Assembly (NCBI GenBank): GCA_014376915.1
Contig: JACMQP010000057.1
Location: 1-7,857 of the forward strand
From: Ramlibacter sp.
GTDB taxonomy: Bacteria > Pseudomonadota > Gammaproteobacteria > Burkholderiales > Burkholderiaceae
DNA: 7,857 nucleotides
Reading direction: 5' to 3'
Part shown: positions 1 to 6,310 of the stretch, in pieces
How the letters are laid out: each line of letters begins with the position of its first letter
Numbering within the stretch: the first letter of the stretch is position 1
Translations under genes and position numbers: made by a program
The notes under the pieces: generated by a model
Told to the model about the DNA's origin: nothing
Databases searched by the model: none
The model's input: only the letters and a program-made list of their open reading frames with translations

Positions 1-138
1 AAGGCCCGCTACGCCAAGGCGCTGAAGCAGCCGCTGCCGGCCGGCGTCAAGCTGATCGTCGAGCGCCAGATGCAGGGACTGCAGCGCAACCACGACCAGA
101 TCAAGATGCTGCGCGACCAGCTGCGCGCCGCTTCCTGA
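1..138 (+). CDS. C-terminal end of a probable PA2169-type four-helix-bundle stress protein (DUF2383-like), partial
   Basis: The open frame enters from the left edge in frame 1 and ends at a TGA at 136-138, giving 45 residues. The tail contains LPAGVKLIVERQMQGLQRNH followed by DQIKMLRDQLRA, an amphipathic helix. The pattern 'LP..V...VERQ..G..RNHD....LRD' is what I remember from the C-terminus of the PA2169 family of ferritin-like four-helix-bundle proteins. These are small, soluble, of unknown function, and often found among stress genes. The identification is from memory of the family and only the last helix is visible, so the metal-binding or other functional residues cannot be assessed. It is followed by a GC hairpin that overlaps the stop codon, and then by ligD on the same strand after 225 bp. 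An unrelated coiled-coil protein cannot be excluded. Confidence 0.6.
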   Translation, partial: KARYAKALKQPLPAGVKLIVERQMQGLQRNHDQIKMLRDQLRAAS

Positions 139-165
139 TCGTCCGGGCCGGGCCGCCGGCACGAT
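138..165 (+). terminator. GC-rich stem-loop overlapping the stop of the upstream gene (possible weak terminator)
   Basis: ATCGT (138-142) pairs with ACGAT (161-165). Inside it, CCGG (143-146) pairs with CCGG (156-159), with one bulged C at 160 and a nine-base loop; an alternative inner stem is GCCGG/CCGGC (147-151 with 156-160). A second small hairpin, GGCGC-ccg-GCGCC, follows at 172-184. No T-run follows either one, so this is not a classical intrinsic terminator. It could be a Rho-assisted 3' end or an RNA-stabilising structure. Confidence 0.3.
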
Positions 166-276
166 GCTGCTGGCGCCCGGCGCCGCGACCGAAATGGTCA
201 CTGTAGACGCCGGCAGCGGTGTCAAAGTGCTGCCGGGGCTGCGATGCAAGGTGCACCTCCATCTCCGACAGACCAA

Positions 277-299
277 GCATGGGCGAGCCCGTGCTCGCC
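277..299 (+). repeat. Overlapping, mutually exclusive inverted repeats in the ligD leader
   Basis: GGCGAGC (282-288) and GCTCGCC (293-299) form a perfect 7-bp stem with a 4-base loop. The same bases can instead form a stem between GCATGGG (277-283) and CCCGTGC (288-294), with one G-T wobble. Only one of the two can exist at a time. No T-run follows. Chance formation in GC-rich DNA is possible. Confidence 0.35.
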
Positions 300-350
300 A
301 CCAAGTGGAAACGGAGGGCCTGCGTCAGCCCCCGTATCGTCGACACCGCA

Positions 351-356
351 GAAAGG
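351..356 (+). promoter_or_regulatory. Ribosome-binding site for ligD
   Basis: GAAAGG lies 7 bases before the ATG at 364. It is a modest Shine-Dalgarno match, and it supports this start over the upstream in-frame ATG at 244. Confidence 0.5.
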
Positions 357-363
357 CCCCGCC

Positions 364-2955
364 ATGGACGACCGATCTTCCAGCGCCCTGAAGGCCTATC
401 GCGACAAACGCAACTTCCACGTCACGCCGGAACCGGCCGACGGCGGAGTCGCCAACGAGAACGAACGCGTGTTCGTCATTCAGAAGCACTGGGCCACGCG
501 GCTCCATTACGACTTCCGGCTCGAACTCGACGGCACCATGAAAAGCTGGGCCGTGCCCAAGGGCCCCAGCTGCGACTCAGCCGACAAGCGGATGGCGGTG
601 CACGTCGAAGACCATCCACTGTCTTATAACCAGTTCGAAGGGACGATTCCTCCCAAGCAGTACGGCGCCGGCAAGGTCATCATCTGGGACAAGGGAACGT
701 GGATTCCGGTCGGCGACCCGCGCGCGGGCTACCGCGAGGGCAAGCTCAAATTCGAGCTGCGCGGCCACAAACTGTACGGACATTGGACGCTGGTGCGAAT
801 GAAGGCGCGGCCCGGCGAACGCCAGGAAGCCTGGTTGCTGATCAAGGAAAGGGACGGCCATGCCCGGCCGGCGACCGACTTCAGCGTGGTGGACGCAATG
901 CCCGACAGCGTGAAGTCGCTGCCGGATCGCCCACCCGCTCCCACCGCTGCCGCGGCGGGGTCCGACGCCGTTGCGACGGGACCAGCCGTGCCGCAATCCG
1001 GCCCGCCCGCTGGCGCGCGCAAGGCAGCACTGCCCACCGAATTGCAGCCGGAACTGGCGACACTGGTCGACAGCCCGCCCACCGATCCCGACAACTGGAT
1101 CTACGAGATCAAGTTCGACGGCTACCGCATGCTCACACGCGCCGAGGGCGGCCGCGTGCGACTCGTCACGCGCAACGGCAACGACTGGACGCAAAAGCTG
1201 CCGCAACTGGCAACCGCGCTTGAAGGAATGGAGTTGCCCGACGGCTGGTACGACGGCGAAATCATCATGCCTGGCGACCGCGTACCGGCGGACTTCCAGG
1301 CGCTGCAGGGCGCGTTCGACAGCGCGCGCACGGCCGACATCGTCTACTACCTGTTCGACATTCCGTATTGCGCCGGCCACGACCTGCGCCAGGTGCCACT
1401 GCGGGAGCGGCGCGACGTGCTGCGCCGGGTGGTCGAACGCAAGCCGGTCGACAAGGTGCGCTTCAGCGCCGTCTTCGATGCGCCGCCGCAGGACGTGTTG
1501 GCCTCGGCCTGCCGCCTCGGGCTGGAAGGCGTGGTGGCCAAACGCAGGGACTCCGCCTATGTGACGCGCCGCTCCTCCGACTGGATCAAGCTCAAGTGCG
1601 GCCAGCGCCAGGAATTCGTCATCGGCGGCTACACCGACCCCAAAGGGTCGCGCAGCGGTCTGGGCTCGCTGCTGCTGGGAGTGCACGACGCGGACGGTAC
1701 CTTGCGCTATGCCGGCAATGTCGGCACCGGCTTCAACGAGCGCTCGCTGCGCGACATCCGCGAGCGGCTGGACGTGCTCGCTGCGGACAAGCCGGCCTTT
1801 GCCGCCGACCCGGAATTGCCCCGTAATGCGCACTGGGTGAAGCCGCAACTGGTGGCCGAAGTGGCGTTCGGCGAATGGACTCGCACCGGTCGGATCAGGC
1901 ATTCGGTGTTTCATGGTTTGCGCGCCGACAAGAAGCCCGCCGGCATCGTCCGCGAGCGGGCCAGGCACGATCCGCCGCCGGAGCAGCCGGCGACGGCAGC
2001 GAAGCCCCCGGCAGCAAAGCGCGCGGCGAAGACGGCGGCGCAAAGCGCAGCTCCGACTTTGGCGCCCGAATTGCCTGCATCGCTGCACGTCAGCCACCCG
2101 GACCGCGTGATCGACGCCCAGAGCGGCACCACCAAGATCGCGCTCGTGCGCTACTACGGGCTGGTCGGTCAGGTGATGATGGAACACCTGAAGGGCCGTC
2201 CGGTGGCGCTGGTGCGCGCGCCGGCGGGCGTGGGCGGCGAACTGTTTTTCCAGAAACACGCGGAGCGCGACAACATGCCGGGCGTCGAGCAGCTCGATCC
2301 CGCCCTGGCGCCTGACCACAAGCCCATGCTCGAGATCGCACGGGCTGAAGGCCTGCTGTCGGCGGCGCAGATGAACGTGATCGAGTTTCACACCTGGAAC
2401 GCGGTCAAGACCGCGATCGGCAAGCCCGACCGCATGACCTTCGACCTCGACCCAGGCCAGGGAGTGGGCTGGAAGGACGTGCAGGAAGCCGCGCAGCTGG
2501 TGCGGGCGTTCCTGGTGGAACTCAATCTGCCCGCTTTTCTCAAGACCAGCGGCGGCAAGGGCCTGCACGTTGTCGTGCCGCTGAAGAAGCAGCTGGACTG
2601 GGACACGGTCAAGGATTTTTCTAAGGCGATCGTTGAGCACCTGGCCCGCACGATTCCGCAGCGCTTCGTCGCCAAGAGCGGTGCCAACAACCGCGTCGGC
2701 AAAATCTTCATCGATTACCTGCGCAACGGGGTCGGCGCGACCACGGCGTGCGCTTGGTCGGCCCGCGCCCGACCGGGGCTCGGCATCTCGGTGCCTGTTA
2801 CCTGGGACGAACTGGACGGTCTCGCGAGCGGCGCCCACTGGACGGTCGGCACGGTGCAGGAGCGGCTGGAGATCGGCAACGCGCCCTGGCGGAACTATGA
2901 CGCCAGCCGCACCGCGCTCGGGTCGGCGATGAAGCTGCTCGGGTTCGAGCGCTGA
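364..2955 (+). CDS. ligD: LigD: multifunctional DNA ligase of bacterial non-homologous end joining (phosphoesterase + ligase + polymerase)
   Basis: 863 residues from ATG 364, the usual size of Pseudomonas-type LigD, with domains in the order PE-LIG-POL. PE domain (about 1-185): H42, H48, D50, R52, H84 and Y88 fall at the same numbers as the catalytic residues described for P. aeruginosa LigD, which strongly supports this start over ATG 244. Ligase domain (about 223-530): EIKFDGYR with nucleophile K250, YDGE (297-300), EGVVAK (388-393) and DWIKLK (406-411). POL domain (about 573-863): metal-binding DLD (694-696), SGGKGLH (729-735) and the third aspartate D784 in IDYLRN. Linkers near 190-222 and 533-572 are rich in Ala, Pro and charged residues. 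The enzyme acts in the cytoplasm on double-strand breaks held by Ku: it trims 3' ends, adds nucleotides (preferably ribonucleotides) and seals. Ku is not in the window. No frameshift or lost catalytic residue was seen. Confidence 0.97.
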   Translation: MDDRSSSALKAYRDKRNFHVTPEPADGGVANENERVFVIQKHWATRLHYDFRLELDGTMKSWAVPKGPSCDSADKRMAVHVEDHPLSYNQFEGTIPPKQYGAGKVIIWDKGTWIPVGDPRAGYREGKLKFELRGHKLYGHWTLVRMKARPGERQEAWLLIKERDGHARPATDFSVVDAMPDSVKSLPDRPPAPTAAAAGSDAVATGPAVPQSGPPAGARKAALPTELQPELATLVDSPPTDPDNWIYEIKFDGYRMLTRAEGGRVRLVTRNGNDWTQKLPQLATALEGMELPDGWYDGEIIMPGDRVPADFQALQGAFDSARTADIVYYLFDIPYCAGHDLRQVPLRERRDVLRRVVERKPVDKVRFSAVFDAPPQDVLASACRLGLEGVVAKRRDSAYVTRRSSDWIKLKCGQRQEFVIGGYTDPKGSRSGLGSLLLGVHDADGTLRYAGNVGTGFNERSLRDIRERLDVLAADKPAFAADPELPRNAHWVKPQLVAEVAFGEWTRTGRIRHSVFHGLRADKKPAGIVRERARHDPPPEQPATAAKPPAAKRAAKTAAQSAAPTLAPELPASLHVSHPDRVIDAQSGTTKIALVRYYGLVGQVMMEHLKGRPVALVRAPAGVGGELFFQKHAERDNMPGVEQLDPALAPDHKPMLEIARAEGLLSAAQMNVIEFHTWNAVKTAIGKPDRMTFDLDPGQGVGWKDVQEAAQLVRAFLVELNLPAFLKTSGGKGLHVVVPLKKQLDWDTVKDFSKAIVEHLARTIPQRFVAKSGANNRVGKIFIDYLRNGVGATTACAWSARARPGLGISVPVTWDELDGLASGAHWTVGTVQERLEIGNAPWRNYDASRTALGSAMKLLGFER

Positions 2956-3027
2956 ACGGACCTGTGGGAAGTGCAGCAGCAATGTCCGAGCTGCGCCGCA
3001 CCCAGACGTTGTGCCGCTAGCGGGCGC
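2956..3027. other. Convergent intergenic gap without a clear terminator
   Basis: These 72 bp lie between the ligD stop and the stop of the minus-strand gene. They contain weak dyads only: CGGAC/GTCCG (2957-2961 with 2984-2988, 22-base loop) and the palindrome CCGCTAGCGG (3014-3023). Neither is followed by a T-run on either strand. Confidence 0.5.
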
Positions 3028-3729
3028 TCACCCCGTGGATCGGACCTCGGCCCAGGCAATCAGCATTTGCAGGGACTGCCCGTCATGCTGGACCTGAACC
3101 CCCTCCGCTTGCGCCAGCGCCTGGACGTCGGACCAGTCCAGCTTGCGATAACCTGCCTCGTTGGCGAAACCCTGGCTGCCCTGGGTGGGACGCAGCACCA
3201 GCGCCAGCCGCAGCCCGCCGGGTTCAGAAGTGGCCGACAGCACCAGGTCGGCCGGCGGCGGGTTCTGATCAGTGAAATGGATCAGCGCGGAAGTGAGCAC
3301 GTTGCGCAGCGATGCACGGCCGATGTCGCCTGCCACCGCACCAACTTCGTTGCGGATCGCGTAGCCGCGAAACCCCAGGCTGGTGGCAAGCAAGCCAACG
3401 CATTCGCTGACGCCGTCGGACACCCCGACAGTGGCGCTCTGGTCCGGCGCCAGCCAGGTGACGACGTCCAGGCAAGACGCGAGCGCTGCCTTGGCGAAAG
3501 CATTGATCTTGTGGGCGCTGTCGTGGACGCTTGCCAGATCGGGTTCCAGCACGCGCAGCCGGCGGTCCATCACCTCAACGATCATGCCGATCGGCTGCAG
3601 GTTGACCACCAGGTGGTGGCGCATGGACGGGGCCAGCCGGCGCAGCAGCGCATAGCGGGCGGCTTCGGCCCGCGCGGCGGACGTGAGAACACCCGGCTCT
3701 TGCGCGGCTTGCATGGCGTTTGTCATCAT
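3028..3729 (-). CDS. Uncharacterised histidine-kinase-like / phosphotransferase-like protein
   Basis: 233 residues from the ATG at 3729-3727; an upstream in-frame ATG at 3777 would give 249. I prefer the shorter form because a promoter-like -35/-10 pair lies between the two starts and the longer form has no ribosome-binding site. I do not recognise a named family. What can be seen (numbering from the short start): an N-terminal helical pair with RHHLVVNLQPIGMIVEVMDR (about 37-56) that resembles a dimerisation/His-phosphotransfer helix, H38 or H39 being the candidate His. A second helix follows at about 64-88, then an alpha/beta half with an N-box-like stretch ASLRNVLTSALIHF (about 139-152) and beta strands. 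A glycine-rich DxGxG ATP-binding motif is absent, so it probably does not bind ATP in the usual way. There is no membrane segment or signal peptide. It may be a pseudo-kinase or a ChpT/Spo0B-like phosphotransferase; this is inference. It lies 89 bp after glmS on the same strand. Confidence 0.75.
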   Translation of the reverse strand: MMTNAMQAAQEPGVLTSAARAEAARYALLRRLAPSMRHHLVVNLQPIGMIVEVMDRRLRVLEPDLASVHDSAHKINAFAKAALASCLDVVTWLAPDQSATVGVSDGVSECVGLLATSLGFRGYAIRNEVGAVAGDIGRASLRNVLTSALIHFTDQNPPPADLVLSATSEPGGLRLALVLRPTQGSQGFANEAGYRKLDWSDVQALAQAEGVQVQHDGQSLQMLIAWAEVRSTG

Positions 3730-3735
3730 CGTCCG

Positions 3736-3764
3736 AGAATATTTAGCGGCTGCAGGCTTGTCAA
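3736..3764 (-). promoter_or_regulatory. Sigma-70-like promoter for the kinase-like gene
   Basis: Read on the minus strand, a perfect -35 TTGACA (3764-3759) is followed after exactly 17 bp by TATTCT (3741-3736, 4 of 6 to the -10 consensus). Counting six bases from the -10 places +1 at about 3729, the A of the preferred ATG, so the transcript would be leaderless. It lies in the gap after glmS, which suggests that the downstream gene need not depend on glmS transcription. Confidence 0.5.
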
Positions 3765-3781
3765 CTTCGCGCACCATGGAA

Positions 3782-3812
3782 GACGAAGCGTGGCGGTTTG
3801 CGCAACTTCGTC
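3782..3812 (-). terminator. Inverted repeat just downstream of the glmS stop (weak terminator candidate)
   Basis: On the plus strand GACGAAG (3782-3788) and CTTCGTC (3806-3812) form a perfect 7-bp stem with a 17-base loop containing the palindrome TTGCGCAA (3798-3805). It starts 6 bp past the glmS stop codon. No U-run follows in the minus-strand RNA, so it is not a standard intrinsic terminator. Confidence 0.3.
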
Positions 3813-3818
3813 ATCATT

Positions 3819-5687
3819 TCACTCCACCGTGACGCTCTTTGCAAGATTGCGCGGCTTGTCGACGTCGGTGCCGCGTGCGCAGGCCGTGTGGTACGCCAGC
3901 AGTTGCAGCGGCACCACATGAAGCAGAGGACTGAGGGGCCCGTAGTGCTCCGGCATCCGGATCACGTGGATGCCCTCCTCGCTCTCGATCCGGCTGTCGG
4001 CGTCGGCCAGCACATAGAGCACGCCGCCGCGGGCGCGCACTTCCTGCATGTTGCTCTTGAGCTTCTCGATCAGCGAGTCGTTCGGCGCCACGGTCACCAC
4101 CGGCATCTCGCTGGTCACCAGGGCCAGCGGGCCGTGCTTGAGCTCCCCGGCGGCGTAGGCCTCGGCATGGATGTAGGTGATCTCCTTGAGCTTGAGCGCG
4201 CCTTCCAGCGCGATCGGGTAGTGCAACCCGCGGCCCAGGAACAGCGCGTTCTCCTTGGCCGCGAAATCCTCTGCCCAGCTGATCACCTGCGGCTCAAGCG
4301 CCAGCACCGCCGACAGCTGCGCCGGCAGGTGCCGCATGGCCTTGAGGTGGCGCTGCTCGTCTTCTTCCGACAGCCGTCCCTTGGCTTGCGCCAATGCCAG
4401 CGTCAGCAGGAAGAGGCCCGCCAGCTGGGTCGTGAAGGCCTTGGTCGAAGCGACGCCGATCTCGACCCCGGCGCGGGTGATGTACGCCAGCTTGCATTCA
4501 CGCACCATCGCCGACGTGGCGACGTTGCAGATGGTCAGCGTGTTGGTCATCCCGAGCGACTGGGCGTGGCGCAGCGCCGCCAGCGTGTCCGCGGTTTCGC
4601 CGGACTGGCTGATCGTCACCACCAGCGTCTTAGGATTCGGCACCGATTCGCGGTAGCGGTATTCGCTGGCAATCTCGACCTGGGTCGGCAGCTTCGCAAT
4701 GCTTTCCAGCCAGTACTTGGCGGTACAGCCGCTGTAATAACTGGTGCCGCAGGCCAGGATCAGCACCGAATCGATCTCCTGGAACACCCGATGCGCGCTG
4801 GCATGGGCGTCGCCAGCGCCGTCAAACAGCTCCGGCACCACGGCCTGGATGCCTTCCAGCGTGTCGCCGATGGCGCGCGGCTGCTCGAAGATCTCCTTCT
4901 GCATGTAGTGGCGGTACGGCCCCAGTTCGGCCGCACCGCTGTGGGCCTGGACGGTCTTGACCCGCCGCGTGACGCTCTTGTGCGCCTTGTCGACGATCCA
5001 GTAGCGACCCAGCTGCAGGTCGACCACGTCGCCCTCTTCCAGGTAGACGATCTGGTCGGTGACACCGGCCAGCGCCATCGCGTCGCTGGCCAGGAAGTTT
5101 TCTCCGCCTTCCTTGCCGATCCCGAGGATCAGCGGTGAGCCGGCGCGGGCCCCGATGACGCGATGCGGCTCGTCCTTGCAGAACACCGCGATCGCATAGG
5201 CGCCGTGCAATTGCCCGACGGCGCTCTTGACCGCTTCGAACAAGTCGCCTTCGTACAGGCTGTCGACCAGGTGCGCGATCACCTCGGTGTCGGTCTGGCT
5301 CGCGAAAATGTAGCCCTTGGCCTGCAGCGCCGTGCGCAACTCGATGTAATTCTCGATGATGCCGTTGTGCACCAGCGCGATCCGGCCGCTGCGCGCGTCG
5401 GCGTCCGCGCCCGGTCCGTGGCTGAAATGCGGATGGGCGTTGTGGACGGCCGGCGCGCCATGGGTGGCCCAGCGCGTGTGGGCAATACCGGTGGTGCCTT
5501 CGATGTGGTCGGTGGTCACCTGCTCGAGCAATTCCGCCACCCGCGATACGCTGCGCGCCCGTTTCAACCCCCCGGCATGGACCGCGACGCCGCAGGAGTC
5601 GTAGCCGCGGTATTCGAGCCGCTCCAGACCCTGGACCAGGATCGGCACGATGTTGCGGTTGGACACGGCCCCGACGATTCCACACAT
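3819..5687 (-). CDS. glmS: GlmS: glutamine--fructose-6-phosphate aminotransferase (isomerising)
   Basis: 622 residues (E. coli GlmS has 609). It makes glucosamine-6-phosphate from fructose-6-phosphate and glutamine, the first committed step to UDP-GlcNAc for peptidoglycan and LPS. Glutaminase half (about 1-240): catalytic C2 in [15 protein letters not shown] (71-77), HNGIIEN (107-113), QTDTE (131-135). Two SIS sugar-isomerase domains (about 290-605): CGTS (313-316), SQSGETADT (360-368), STKAFTTQ (414-421), LEGALKLKE (494-502) with K499 and E502, H507, H518 in KHGP, and the C-terminal lid NLAKSVTVE with K617. All key residues are kept. The extra length is mainly an insertion of about 10 residues (around 90-101, [11 protein letters not shown]) just before the HNG loop compared with E. 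coli. AAGGAG lies 6 bases before the ATG. The gene diverges from the Lrp/AsnC gene across an AT-rich control region. Confidence 0.98.
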   Translation of the reverse strand: MCGIVGAVSNRNIVPILVQGLERLEYRGYDSCGVAVHAGGLKRARSVSRVAELLEQVTTDHIEGTTGIAHTRWATHGAPAVHNAHPHFSHGPGADADARSGRIALVHNGIIENYIELRTALQAKGYIFASQTDTEVIAHLVDSLYEGDLFEAVKSAVGQLHGAYAIAVFCKDEPHRVIGARAGSPLILGIGKEGGENFLASDAMALAGVTDQIVYLEEGDVVDLQLGRYWIVDKAHKSVTRRVKTVQAHSGAAELGPYRHYMQKEIFEQPRAIGDTLEGIQAVVPELFDGAGDAHASAHRVFQEIDSVLILACGTSYYSGCTAKYWLESIAKLPTQVEIASEYRYRESVPNPKTLVVTISQSGETADTLAALRHAQSLGMTNTLTICNVATSAMVRECKLAYITRAGVEIGVASTKAFTTQLAGLFLLTLALAQAKGRLSEEDEQRHLKAMRHLPAQLSAVLALEPQVISWAEDFAAKENALFLGRGLHYPIALEGALKLKEITYIHAEAYAAGELKHGPLALVTSEMPVVTVAPNDSLIEKLKSNMQEVRARGGVLYVLADADSRIESEEGIHVIRMPEHYGPLSPLLHVVPLQLLAYHTACARGTDVDKPRNLAKSVTVE

Positions 5688-5693
5688 GGTTTG

Positions 5694-5699
5694 CTCCTT
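5694..5699 (-). promoter_or_regulatory. Ribosome-binding site for glmS
   Basis: AAGGAG on the minus strand, 6 bases before the ATG: a strong Shine-Dalgarno that fixes the start, leaving the catalytic Cys as residue 2 (exposed after Met removal), as this enzyme requires. Confidence 0.85.
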
Positions 5700-5734
5700 G
5701 AGATGGGCTCGACTTTAGGTCTGGTGCAGGGCAA

Positions 5735-5763
5735 TATGTAAACTAATTCTTGTTGATTGTGAA
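5735..5763 (-). promoter_or_regulatory. Candidate glmS promoter
   Basis: On the minus strand TTCACA (5763-5758, 5 of 6 to TTGACA) is followed after 17 bp by TACATA (5740-5735, 3 of 6). A CATATT two bases further on is a better -10 but needs a 19-bp spacer. The site lies in the AT-rich gap shared with the Lrp-type regulator. The assignment is tentative. Confidence 0.35.
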
Positions 5764-5802
5764 AGTTAATTTCTTCATTTTCCCAAGGTGAACTAAAATT
5801 TC
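5741..5802. promoter_or_regulatory. Repeated AT-rich motif between glmS and the Lrp-type gene (candidate regulator sites)
   Basis: Three related stretches occur at intervals of roughly 25 bp: AACTAATTC (5741-5749), AGTTAATTTC (5764-5773, inside the near-dyad GAAAGTTAATTTC at 5761-5773) and AACTAAAATTTC (5791-5802, running into the start-codon palindrome). Lrp/AsnC proteins bind arrays of degenerate AT-rich sites spaced by whole helical turns, so this could be their binding region for both promoters. The match is by eye. Confidence 0.35.
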
Positions 5803-5819
5803 AAAATGCTTTTGAAATT
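5797..5819. promoter_or_regulatory. Perfect 23-bp palindrome over the start codon of the Lrp-type gene (operator and/or mRNA hairpin)
   Basis: AATTTCAAAA (5797-5806), spacer TGC (5807-5809), TTTTGAAATT (5810-5819): all ten pairs match. The A of the ATG (5806) is the last base of the left arm and the TG is in the spacer. As DNA it fits an operator for a dimeric regulator, most simply the adjacent Lrp/AsnC protein acting on its own gene. As RNA it would form a hairpin with the AUG at its tip. Confidence 0.6.
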
Positions 5820-6303
5820 GGAACCGATCAATCTCGACGCCTTGGATTTTGCGCTACTGAACCGCCTGCAGGACGACGCCTCCGAAAGCAACCAGGCGCT
5901 GGCCAAGCGGGTCCATATCTCGCCGCCGACCTGCCTGAGGCGGGTCAAGCGGCTGCGCGATGCCGGGCTGATCGAGCGGCAGATCGCAGTGCTCGACACC
6001 GACCGGCTGGCGCGGCATCTCGGCCACGGGATCACCGCCATCGTCGAAATCACGCTGGACCGCCAGGACCAGGAGTCCGCCGCGGCCTTCGAGCAGCGGG
6101 TGGCAAACGATGCGGCGGTGCAGCAGTGCTATCGCGTCTCGCCGGGGCCCGACTTCATCCTGGTGGTCTACGGCGCCGACATGCCCGCCTACCTGGCGTT
6201 GGCGCAGCGGCTGTTCACAGCCGACGCCAACGTGCGCAACGTCAAGGCCTTCTTTTCGATCAAGCGATCCAAGTTCGAACCCAAGGTGCCGGTGGCGCGC
6301 TGA
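5806..6303 (+). CDS. Lrp/AsnC-family transcriptional regulator
   Basis: 165 residues, typical of the family. N-terminal winged helix-turn-helix at about 9-60: LDALDFALLNRLQDDA, then SNQALAKRVHISPPTCLRRV (28-47) and KRLRDAGLIERQIAVLD, the usual Lrp layout. The C-terminal RAM/effector domain (about 75-155) has VSPGPDFILVVYGADM (111-126), the region that binds an amino-acid effector and forms oligomers. The effector cannot be named from sequence. The start is the most upstream possible: an in-frame TAA lies at 5794-5796. The nearest Shine-Dalgarno-like run, AAGGTG (5785-5790), is 15 bases away, farther than normal, and the start codon sits in a perfect palindrome, so initiation may be controlled. 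It diverges from glmS and converges on glmU with 7 bp between stops. Likely targets are itself and glmS, which is inference from position. No gene name is given because Lrp paralogues are many. Confidence 0.95.
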   Translation: MLLKLEPINLDALDFALLNRLQDDASESNQALAKRVHISPPTCLRRVKRLRDAGLIERQIAVLDTDRLARHLGHGITAIVEITLDRQDQESAAAFEQRVANDAAVQQCYRVSPGPDFILVVYGADMPAYLALAQRLFTADANVRNVKAFFSIKRSKFEPKVPVAR

Positions 6304-6310
6304 CCTGCCG

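Larger units (their letters stand above)
139..363. other. Intergenic region upstream of ligD, no convincing promoter
   Basis: These 225 bp separate the partial upstream gene from ligD. Short frames that cross it have arginine/proline-rich translations and no plausible ribosome-binding site, so I see no gene. I also see no good -35/-10 pair. It does hold several GC hairpins: two just after the upstream stop, and a pair of mutually exclusive ones at 277-299. ligD may be read from a promoter here that does not resemble sigma-70, or may be co-transcribed from upstream. Confidence 0.5.

Noticed and set aside
244..363. N-terminal extension of LigD from the ATG at 244
   Set aside because: The extra 40 residues are low-complexity and have no ribosome-binding site. 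The known catalytic residue numbers fit exactly when counting from ATG 364.
577..2982. 801-residue open frame on the minus strand opposite ligD
   Set aside because: It is rich in His, Arg, Gln and Ala with no family resemblance. It arises because high third-position GC removes stops from the antisense strand, while the plus strand encodes a clear LigD.
3014..3023. CCGCTAGCGG palindrome as a terminator between ligD and the kinase-like gene
   Set aside because: Folded as a hairpin it has at most a 3-bp stem with a 4-base loop and no T-run, so it is too weak to call.
2971..3921. 316-residue plus-strand open frame opposite the kinase-like gene
   Set aside because: The translation is His/Gln/Arg-rich without domains and overlaps the 3' end of glmS. 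The minus-strand product has normal composition and helix/strand patterns.
3798..5138. 446-residue plus-strand open frame inside glmS
   Set aside because: It lies fully antisense to unmistakable GlmS sequence, and its composition is that of an antisense shadow.
5688..5805. glmS ribozyme or riboswitch in the glmS leader
   Set aside because: The glmS ribozyme is a feature of Firmicutes leaders. The gap is only 118 bp, AT-rich, shared with a divergent gene, and lacks the ribozyme core as far as I can see.
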